A stretch of DNA of 27,472 nt from an uncultured Prevotella sp. (lineage in GTDB: Bacteria; Bacteroidota; Bacteroidia; Bacteroidales; Bacteroidaceae), in assembly GCA_900541335.1 (NCBI GenBank), contig UQJC01000028.1, positions 1 through 27,472 on the forward strand. The letters run 5' to 3'. A program made the translations under genes and the position numbers. Below the pieces are notes generated by a model. That model did not search any database. It saw only the letters and a program-made list of their open reading frames with translations, and had not been told where the DNA came from. This document shows, piece after piece, positions 20,896 to 27,472 of the stretch. The first letter of the stretch is position 1, and every line of letters starts with the position of its first letter.

Positions 20896-23286
20896 TCAGT
20901 TTTCGAAGAATTTCAGCACGACTTTACAGCCAAAGTCTATACTGCGGTCGGGGGCAATGCCGACAAAGGCTCCCAGGTCGAGTAAATGGGTGCTGATGCC
21001 GTAACCCACCTCCGAATAAAAGCCGAGAGAGCGTACAGTGAGCAGATTCAAGTAGACACGTTCCTTTTGAACTACGCGCGAAATGTAAGGCATACGCGAA
21101 AATAGCAACATGGGACTTTCGTACGTGCCGGTAAAACGCAGGTAATAGCGTGATTCGTTATACCAACGTGCGTTGAGCAGTTGAAATTCTCCGGTAAGGT
21201 CATCGTTCCACTCATCGGGCATGTAGCTGAACTTAAAGTAGTCGTAGTCAAGAAAGCAGTCTTTGCCGCGCCGGGTAAAGACACCGCCGCCTACGCGGAA
21301 ATAAAGGGAGCGCATGGCGTAGAGGGGCAAGCGATAATGGGCATCGGTCTCTAATCGCTCGTAGTGCGTTGCACCGCGTCCGAGGGCAAAGCCACGTTCG
21401 TAGTTAAGGCGGAAAGTAGGATAATGAGAGTAGAGCGGAATGCGGCGCTTACCCTCTCGGTAATAGTATTGCGAAGGAGTCCATTCCACCTGGACATGGG
21501 GGCCTATCGTAGAGAAATGACGCATCAGCTTCGTGGCAGCAGCTACTTTGTTCCAGTCAATCATGCCACGGCGGTGGTAACGTGTGCCCACCGACAGTCG
21601 CAACCCTGGCAGGGGGGAGAGACTGAAGTCCGTTTTGATTTGGCTGTCTCGGTAGTCGTGGAAGCCATAATGGTCGATGATGTGGAGTAAGGAGTCATAC
21701 TTCTCAATGCCCTCCAATTTTTTGCGAAGCTCATCTGCCTGGCGGCTGCTATACATGTGTGCACCGCCATTTGCGTTAAAATAGAACGAACCATCGAACT
21801 GGGGCAGGAAACGCACAAGGAAAGGCACCTCCCAATAGATTTGTTTTTGCTTGAAGCTATAACCGATGGAGGGGCGAATCTCGAAGAGGGGCTGCAGGTG
21901 AGGCTGACGACCATAGTATTCCCATTGGATGCGTGTCTTGAGTGAGAATCCCTTGTTGCGGCTCCATCCGACCATCGACGGAGTGATGATCGCGGGGAGC
22001 TTCAGGCGGGAATGATCGCCGAGATTGAAGTGATGCGACGAGAGCAGAATGTTCTGCGTGCGTTCACCAAAGAATTGCGGCCGGGCATCTTGCTTGGCTT
22101 CTTCGTGGGGCAAGTCGGGTACTTGCTGTATGATGGGGAGGATGCTGTCTTGGATAGTCGGCAAACCCTCTTTGAAGTTACTGGGCCGTTGGTCATCGCC
22201 AGCGTTCGGGGGTTCTTGGTTCCATTCGTTCAGTAGCTCCTTCTCAATTCCTCTTAACGGGATGGGGCGAATGGTGTCGAAGTAAGCCTGACTGTTGAGT
22301 GTGCGTGTCGTGTCTACACGCAATAAGCATTCGTTGCTCAAATCGAGTCGAGACCGCTTGCTGCATGTGGTGGGGAGGGGACAGCTGAATACGTGACGCG
22401 AAAAGACATCCGTCACCTCGTAGACTTGGTTGCCTAATAGGTGAAAGTTTGAAATGATGCGCAGGCGGCAGGGCAGGAGGGTTTCGTAGCCTTCCTCTCC
22501 CGTGCGTCCGTTGACATAGATGGTTTGAAGTTGGTATTGCAGTCGGAAGAAGAAGTTCTTGACCGCCCCCGTTTCTGTATTGATATCAATGTAACCTTCG
22601 ACGAGTTGATCATTGGCAAAGCGAGGTCTAATCTGAATACGCGCGCTCGGTGCCGTACTGTCATTAAGTTGAGTGGTGAAGGAATAAGTGTAACGGTAAA
22701 ACTTACGGTTACGGTGGTTCAACGGGTTAAGGATGCAGTCCAAGAAAAGCTTGGAATCGTAGATTTGGAAGTTGAATCGCCCCATGGAAGTCAGTCGTTG
22801 GGCTTTTTGATAGCGGGCGGTCGTGTGGTAAGCCGTTACTTTGCAGTCAATTTCTCCGGGCGGACGGAATTGGAAGCGTAATCGGGCTTCGCTCAAATAA
22901 CTGTTGATGCCTCTTTCCAGTCTCAACATGCCGGGAATATAGCGCACAATGGGCCCTTTGCGTCGGGTACGCATGAAATGGCGTAAGTAAACGTCGCTGG
23001 TAAATTGTGCACTGTCGAGGTTGTGCTCTTTGACGTAGTGAAATACGTGTTGCATCAGTTCTTCAGCCTTGCGGGCGCGTGCCAGTTCCTCGGGACTGGC
23101 TGTGAATTTCACTTTGTTCTTGAGCAGTCTGAAAAACGTGCGTTCCTCTTTCGTCTCTTTCCGTGAATCCTGTGTTTCAATAGTCTCTTCCTTCCCTGTC
23201 GTTTCGGCACAAAGGGGAACAGTCCCCACCAGCCAAGTGAGGACTGTTCCTAATCCAATAATGCAATAGCGTATGAAGGATGACAT
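20896..23286 (-). CDS. DUF5686-like outer-membrane beta-barrel protein
   Basis: This is a 796-residue exported protein. The N-terminus SFIRYCIIGLGTVLTWLVG with cleavage near LCAETT is a signal peptide. A charged linker and a soluble region follow (about 60-330), with strand-rich segments such as ARIQIRPRFANDQLVEGYID and NTETGAVKNFFFRLQYQLQT, the layout I associate with DUF5686. The C-terminal half (about 420-796) is a run of amphipathic strands rich in Tyr, Arg and Phe, ending LKFFEN, consistent with a barrel. Typical DUF5686 proteins start with a carboxypeptidase-regulatory-like domain, which is absent here. Family assignment is moderate; a generic large outer-membrane barrel is the fallback. 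It begins 12 bases after the relA stop on the same strand, so the two are almost certainly co-transcribed. Its cellular role is unknown. Confidence 0.7.
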   Translation of the reverse strand: MSSFIRYCIIGLGTVLTWLVGTVPLCAETTGKEETIETQDSRKETKEERTFFRLLKNKVKFTASPEELARARKAEELMQHVFHYVKEHNLDSAQFTSDVYLRHFMRTRRKGPIVRYIPGMLRLERGINSYLSEARLRFQFRPPGEIDCKVTAYHTTARYQKAQRLTSMGRFNFQIYDSKLFLDCILNPLNHRNRKFYRYTYSFTTQLNDSTAPSARIQIRPRFANDQLVEGYIDINTETGAVKNFFFRLQYQLQTIYVNGRTGEEGYETLLPCRLRIISNFHLLGNQVYEVTDVFSRHVFSCPLPTTCSKRSRLDLSNECLLRVDTTRTLNSQAYFDTIRPIPLRGIEKELLNEWNQEPPNAGDDQRPSNFKEGLPTIQDSILPIIQQVPDLPHEEAKQDARPQFFGERTQNILLSSHHFNLGDHSRLKLPAIITPSMVGWSRNKGFSLKTRIQWEYYGRQPHLQPLFEIRPSIGYSFKQKQIYWEVPFLVRFLPQFDGSFYFNANGGAHMYSSRQADELRKKLEGIEKYDSLLHIIDHYGFHDYRDSQIKTDFSLSPLPGLRLSVGTRYHRRGMIDWNKVAAATKLMRHFSTIGPHVQVEWTPSQYYYREGKRRIPLYSHYPTFRLNYERGFALGRGATHYERLETDAHYRLPLYAMRSLYFRVGGGVFTRRGKDCFLDYDYFKFSYMPDEWNDDLTGEFQLLNARWYNESRYYLRFTGTYESPMLLFSRMPYISRVVQKERVYLNLLTVRSLGFYSEVGYGISTHLLDLGAFVGIAPDRSIDFGCKVVLKFFEN

Positions 23287-23298
23287 AAATGCAAGCGT

Positions 23299-25515
23299 TT
23301 ACGAACGGCTTACTGCCTTAACACCGTGTACGGTGCGCAGCTTCTTGATCAAGCTGGTGAGTCGCAACGTGTCGTCCACCAGGATGGTCAATATGCCGTA
23401 GAAAAGGCCATCGTTAGAGTCAATGCTGATGCTTCGCAGCATGATGTGCTCTTCCTTGGAGATAATCGAAGTAATGTTGTTGACAATACCCAAATCGTCT
23501 TGGCCGACAATGTGGAGCGTAATGGGGTAGGAGCCTTGTCCTTTGCCAGCCCAACGGGCTTTCATGACGCGGTGACCGCAACGTTCGTGGAGTGCGGGAG
23601 CGTTCGGGCAGCTTTTGCGGTGAATCTTGATGCCGCCGCCCACGGTAACAAAGGCAAAGATGTCGTCACCGTAAACGGGATTGCAGCAACGTGCCAGTTG
23701 GTAATCAAGTCCCTTCAAGTCACGGTCGATGACCAGTTCGTCGCGTTCGCCCTTAGCGCGGGTGAGCATTTCGCCCTCCATGGAGAACTCTTCAGCCGAA
23801 CGGACTGCCGCGCGCTCGGCTATGCCTTGCTCGCGTTTGCCTAATTCCACATAAGCATCGAGGGCACGGTTGATGTCCACTTTCTCATTGCCCAAGTCAC
23901 GGAAGAAGTCAAAGCTCTCTTTGTAACCCATCTTCTTGATGAGTTGGTTGATGAGGCTTTCGTCCCAATCAAGTTTGCGGTTCTTCATTTTCCGTTCGAG
24001 CACTTCTTTGCCGAGTGCACTGTCAGCTGCGCTGAGTTCGCGTACTGCCGCACGGATTTTAGCCCGGGCATGGTTCGATTGGGCAATGTTGAGCCATTCC
24101 GTTTTAGGTACCTGGTTGGTAGAGGTCAAGATTTCTACGGTTTGCCCGCTCTCCAATTCCTGTCGAATCGGATAATTCTTTCCCTCAATGCGTCCTCCCA
24201 CACATCGGTTGCCTACGCCCGAGTGAATCGTATAGGCAAAATCGAGTACAGTAGAGTGGGGCGGTAAGCGGTACAGGTCGCCTTTGGGTGAGAATACATA
24301 GACCTCTTTGTGTTTTAAGTCAGAGGTCAAACTCTGAGTAAGCAGGTGGTCGTTGCCAGTCTCTAGAGCCGAACGGATATCAGCCAACCAAGAGTCGACT
24401 GTGCCCCCGCTGCTTTTGACTCCCTTGTAACGCCAGTGAGCTGCGAGTCCATGCTCTGCGACTTCGTCCATGCGCTCTGTACGTATCTGTACTTCGACCC
24501 ACTTTTCTTCGGGACCTTTGACCGTGATGTGCAAACTTTCGTAACCATTGCTCTTGGGCACCGTCAACCAGTCGCGTAGTCGCTTGAGGTTACTTTCGTA
24601 TTTATTGGTAATGAGTGAAAAGACCTTCCAGCATTGTTCCTTTTCTTTTTCTAAAGGCGCATCGAGAATAATGCGAATGGCGAAGAGATCATACACACCG
24701 TTGAATCCGCATTGCTGTTTCTGCATCTTTTGCCAGATGGAGTGAATGCTCTTCGTGCGTCCCTTCATGTGATAGCGCAATCCTTCTGCATCGAGCATCT
24801 TCCGAATCGGTTCGGTAAATCGCTCAATGTAGGCATCTCGTGAACGCTTCGTGGCGTTGAGATTTTCCTTAATCAGGTAGTAAGCATCGTGTTCCAGGTA
24901 CTTCAAGCTCAAGTCTTCCAGTTCGCTCTTGAGTTGGTACAAACCTAGCTTGTGGGCTAAGGGGGCATAGAGCCACGCCGCTTCTGTCGAAACCCGCTGT
25001 TGAGCCTCGGTATTTTCCGTTTCCTTGATTTGGCGCATCAAGCACACGCTGTCTGCAATCAGTAGCAGAATGATGCGCATATCGGCAGCCTGTGAAATCA
25101 GCAGGTTGCGGAAGTTATCTGTGCGCATCGCCTCTGTTTTAACCTCGATGGCTTCCACGCGAAGGAAGGCACGGAGAGTTTCCGCTATTTCCTTTCCGAA
25201 AAAGCGTTCGACCACGTCACATTGTTCCTTTTGAGTAATGACAGCGCGGAGCAGATAAGCAGTGAGCGCGTGTCCTCTTAACCCAATGTCCTCAATAGCA
25301 AGTCGGATGGTTTGTAGGGCAAGCACAATGCGGCTTAATCCAAACTCGTTTCGAGCTACTTCAGGGTTCGTTGCAAGGGCACTTTCAATGAAGTCAGCTA
25401 GTTTACGGGCTTCTCGAGCACTGGGACGGGTGTGTTCGTTATGGTAGATAGCCAATAGAGCGGCAAGAAAGGCTTGTCGCTCCTGTGGCTTGGTCAGATT
25501 CATTTTTGCTTCCAT
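23299..25515 (-). CDS. relA: RelA/SpoT-family (p)ppGpp synthetase with degenerate hydrolase domain
   Basis: This 738-residue long RSH protein makes the stringent-response alarmone. The N-terminal HD domain is present as a fold but lacks its catalytic signature: the usual LLHDxxED segment reads LLRAVITQ (88-95), and the usual ADRLHNMR reads ADSVCLMR (154-161). The synthetase domain is intact: G-loop GRTKSIHSIWQKM (252-264), YDLFAIRII (275-283), GYESLH (324-329) and EVQIRT with Glu341. A TGS domain (KEVYVFSPKGDLYRLP, about 403-465), a helical and Cys-rich region (LARCCNPVYGDD) and a C-terminal ACT domain follow. The motif that is EXDD in RelA and RXKD in bifunctional enzymes is RLRD (312-315) here. 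It probably synthesises but does not degrade (p)ppGpp, so a separate SpoT-like enzyme is expected elsewhere in the genome. ATG at 25503 is an alternative start. Confidence 0.92.
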   Translation of the reverse strand: MEAKMNLTKPQERQAFLAALLAIYHNEHTRPSAREARKLADFIESALATNPEVARNEFGLSRIVLALQTIRLAIEDIGLRGHALTAYLLRAVITQKEQCDVVERFFGKEIAETLRAFLRVEAIEVKTEAMRTDNFRNLLISQAADMRIILLLIADSVCLMRQIKETENTEAQQRVSTEAAWLYAPLAHKLGLYQLKSELEDLSLKYLEHDAYYLIKENLNATKRSRDAYIERFTEPIRKMLDAEGLRYHMKGRTKSIHSIWQKMQKQQCGFNGVYDLFAIRIILDAPLEKEKEQCWKVFSLITNKYESNLKRLRDWLTVPKSNGYESLHITVKGPEEKWVEVQIRTERMDEVAEHGLAAHWRYKGVKSSGGTVDSWLADIRSALETGNDHLLTQSLTSDLKHKEVYVFSPKGDLYRLPPHSTVLDFAYTIHSGVGNRCVGGRIEGKNYPIRQELESGQTVEILTSTNQVPKTEWLNIAQSNHARAKIRAAVRELSAADSALGKEVLERKMKNRKLDWDESLINQLIKKMGYKESFDFFRDLGNEKVDINRALDAYVELGKREQGIAERAAVRSAEEFSMEGEMLTRAKGERDELVIDRDLKGLDYQLARCCNPVYGDDIFAFVTVGGGIKIHRKSCPNAPALHERCGHRVMKARWAGKGQGSYPITLHIVGQDDLGIVNNITSIISKEEHIMLRSISIDSNDGLFYGILTILVDDTLRLTSLIKKLRTVHGVKAVSRS

Positions 25516-25708
25516 AGGCAGATTGTTTGGGTAATGAAAGTCGGGGTAAAAATACGACTTTTTTCAACGAAACACCCCTGTCATATACGCTATTTCTTCT
25601 AATCACAAGATATACGTAACAAATTGTAAGGCACAGCGTGCAGCTGACGACCAGATATATCGGATTTTAGTAAGATGAAAAGAAGAATGAAAGTCTTCGA
25701 TAATCAAA

Positions 25709-26497
25709 TTACCAGCAGGCCAGTCCGTCGGTGGGTCTTCCTTGTTCGCTCAGCCAATGGTCAATGAGGCGACGTGCCAGGCTGATTTTACTCGGCACCA
25801 TTGGCAGGTGGTCTGCGTCAAACCATCCGCCTTTGCGCAGTTCTTCGGCTTGCAAGTGCAGTTCACCACTTTCATATTCAGCGGTGAATCCCATCATCAG
25901 CACACTGGGGAATGGCCAGGGTTGTGAGGCAAAGTAGCGCAAGTTGCGGATGCGTAATCCTGTTTCTTCCATGACTTCGCGGCGTACGCAGGTTTCAAGG
26001 TCCTCGCCCGTTTCTACATAGCCTGCCACCAGCCCCAGGTAATCACGTTTAAAATTCTTGCCCTGTACGAGTAAGATTTCCTTTCCTTCGTTGCGGGTAA
26101 TCGCCACAATAATGGCAGTCGACAAGGCGGGCCACACTTCGCGTCCGCATTGGGTACAGCGTTTCGATATGTCCGTGTGGAGAGCCATCTTGCCGCCACA
26201 CACACTGCAAAAGCGGTTGGTTTGGTCCCAATGTAGAATTTCACGGGCCTTTCCCGCCATTTGGAAGACTTTCGTTGGCAGAACGTTAAAGGAGGCACGA
26301 AGCGGCATCAGTTGGTAGCCCTCGGGCACCGTGGTATCCTGAAGAGAAGCCGTAAAGCACGGCGTACCGTCAATGGCTGGTAGCGGATGCAAGGTTTCCG
26401 TTTCTGGCAAGGACAGCGGACAAGACTCGCAGAGCGGTATGCATTCGTTTAGCGTTAAGAGTATTTGGTCTTGGTAGAATAAGAAGTAGTAGGACAT
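25709..26497 (-). CDS. nudC: NADH pyrophosphatase (NudC)
   Basis: This 262-residue Nudix hydrolase splits NADH into NMNH and AMP; family members also remove NAD caps from RNA. The zinc ribbon is complete (CSVC at 97-100, CTQC at 114-117). The Nudix box, GYVETGEDLETC then VRREVMEETGL (159-181), fits GX5EX7REUXEEXGU exactly. The NudC-specific SQPWPFP motif (191-197) follows at the usual distance. The N-terminal domain (1-90) is shorter and less conserved, as usual. It is a single gene on the - strand, with 193 bases to relA and 364 to the next gene; no clear promoter consensus was found directly upstream. Confidence 0.96.
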   Translation of the reverse strand: MSYYFLFYQDQILLTLNECIPLCESCPLSLPETETLHPLPAIDGTPCFTASLQDTTVPEGYQLMPLRASFNVLPTKVFQMAGKAREILHWDQTNRFCSVCGGKMALHTDISKRCTQCGREVWPALSTAIIVAITRNEGKEILLVQGKNFKRDYLGLVAGYVETGEDLETCVRREVMEETGLRIRNLRYFASQPWPFPSVLMMGFTAEYESGELHLQAEELRKGGWFDADHLPMVPSKISLARRLIDHWLSEQGRPTDGLACW

Positions 26498-26861
26498 GGA
26501 TAAGAATGAGCGGCATTGCGATGAATGCTCATGGGTAAGTAAATGGGTTTAAGGCTGGTTCTATTAATGATCAGTTGATAAGTTGAAGGTTGAAGAGTTT
26601 AGGCTGAAAGTCATTGGCTTGATGAATAAACTTTTAAACGCATGAACTCCTCTAACTACAATTGATAGAACACCCCTTAAAAGTATTGTGCGGTAGTCAG
26701 GATAGACGCCGTTATCTTTTAAAAGCTAAACGTTTCCACTGAGATGAAATGGTTTCTCTTTCAACTAAAAAAGGGCTGACACAAGCTTGGCGGCTTGCGT
26801 CAGCCCTTGGGGGAAGAGGGAAGCTACTTCGGGGAGTATTTCCCTCAGCATTTAAAAAGCT
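26498..26861. other. Intergenic region between pgm and nudC
   Basis: This 364-base AT-rich stretch holds the pgm terminator (26767-26808) and, near 26676-26724, a loose 7-bp inverted repeat TTAAAAG/CTTTTAA. I see no gene, RNA or convincing promoter in the remainder. Confidence 0.5.
26767..26808 (-). terminator. Intrinsic terminator of the phosphohexomutase gene
   Basis: On the - strand AAGGGCTGACGCAAGC, loop CGCCAA, GCTTGTGTCAGCCCTT form a 16-bp stem with a single G-T pair, followed by TTTTAGTT. It lies about 53 bases after the stop codon at 26862. Confidence 0.92.
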
Positions 26862-27472
26862 TTACAGACCGAGGCTCTTAACCACTGCGTCAATCTTGAC
26901 CTGAGCGTCAGCATAAGCACCGAGGTAACACTTCGGACAAGCCATTTCGCCCTTCACTTCGATGTAGAACTTAATCTTCGGTTCCGTACCAGAAGGACGT
27001 ACGCTAACCTTCGTACCATCTTCAGTGTACCACTGCAATACGTTGCTTGCTTCGGGGAAGTCGAGAGCCGTTTCGTTGCCGGCAGCGTCGTACTGCTTCA
27101 GCATGCCGTAATCCTTCGTACAAACAACCTTCGAGCCAGCCAACTCCGTCGGACGGTTCGTGCGGAAGTTTTCCATCATAGCCTTGATTTCGTCAGCACC
27201 CGTCTTACCCGGTTTTACCACGTTGATCGTCTTGTTGACAGAAAGGCCATATTCTACATAGATATCCATCAAGACATCGTAGAGCGTCTTGCCCTGATCC
27301 TTGGCCCATGCACAGATTTCGGCAAGCAGCGAGCAGGCAGAGACAGCATCCTTATCGCGTACGAAGTCTTCGGCGAGGAAGCCATAGCTTTCTTCACCGC
27401 CACCGATGTACTGCAATTTGCCTTCGTTCAAACGAATCTGGCGTGCAATCCACTTGAAGCCCGTGTAGCAGT
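26862..27472 (-). CDS. Phosphoglucomutase/phosphomannomutase, C-terminal part (5' truncated by window edge)
   Basis: The reading frame is open from the window end to a stop at 26862 and gives about 203 residues. It begins in YTGFKWIARQIRL, followed by IGGGEESYGF, the sugar-binding GEES loop of alpha-D-phosphohexomutases, and ends in domain 4 with the phosphate-binding loop VRPSGTEPKIKFYIEV. After this loop a CPKC segment (GEMACPKCYLGAYAD) precedes the final helix; whether it binds metal is unknown. The catalytic serine loop is outside the window, so glucose versus mannose preference cannot be judged. If a phosphoglucomutase, it would link the glucose-1-phosphate released by the phosphorylase to glycolysis. 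It ends at a strong terminator. Confidence 0.92.
   Translation of the reverse strand, partial: CYTGFKWIARQIRLNEGKLQYIGGGEESYGFLAEDFVRDKDAVSACSLLAEICAWAKDQGKTLYDVLMDIYVEYGLSVNKTINVVKPGKTGADEIKAMMENFRTNRPTELAGSKVVCTKDYGMLKQYDAAGNETALDFPEASNVLQWYTEDGTKVSVRPSGTEPKIKFYIEVKGEMACPKCYLGAYADAQVKIDAVVKSLGL

Overview
The window looks like a chromosomal segment of a Bacteroidales bacterium (Bacteroidota, GC near one half). The evidence is the set of lineage-typical genes (eukaryote-type GT3 glycogen synthase beside an alpha-glucan phosphorylase, Rho with a very large insertion, a DUF5686-like outer-membrane protein, a split KdpD) and Bacteroidetes-type promoters (TTTG / TAnnTTTG pairs about 18-20 bases apart) before several genes. 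I cannot name the genus from sequence alone. I see no insertion sequence, prophage, integrase or CRISPR array.

Left part (1-6026, + strand): the end of an outer-membrane beta-barrel gene, then a stand-alone KdpD N-terminal sensor protein, a separate membrane histidine kinase and an NtrC-type sigma-54 response regulator. Together they look like a Bacteroidetes version of the potassium-responsive Kdp sensory system; the KdpFABC pump genes would be expected left of the window. A small AT-richer gene of unknown function with its own promoter and terminator closes the block.

Centre (6071-14018, - strand): ribonuclease Z, an Uup-like ABC-F ATPase, and a glycogen pair (GT3 synthase, then GT35 phosphorylase) read from one clear promoter and closed by a strong terminator. 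A 713-base intergenic region with several inverted repeats separates this block from rho.

Right part: rho (+) ends in a terminator with a 26-bp perfect stem. The - strand then carries, from low to high coordinate, an HD-domain protein, a CCA-adding enzyme, an acidic-start lipoprotein, tRNA-Arg(ACG) lacking an encoded CCA tail, a DUF5686-like outer-membrane protein directly downstream of a RelA-type (p)ppGpp synthetase, an NADH pyrophosphatase (NudC), and the 3' part of a phosphoglucomutase/phosphomannomutase gene.

Most genes are housekeeping. The less ordinary points are the three-piece Kdp sensory module with a sigma-54 regulator, the disordered AT-hook-bearing insertion in Rho, a RelA whose hydrolase centre is lost although its synthetase keeps a basic bifunctional-type RxRD motif, and the dense extragenic palindromes before kdpD. 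I found no clear evidence of a wholly undescribed system.
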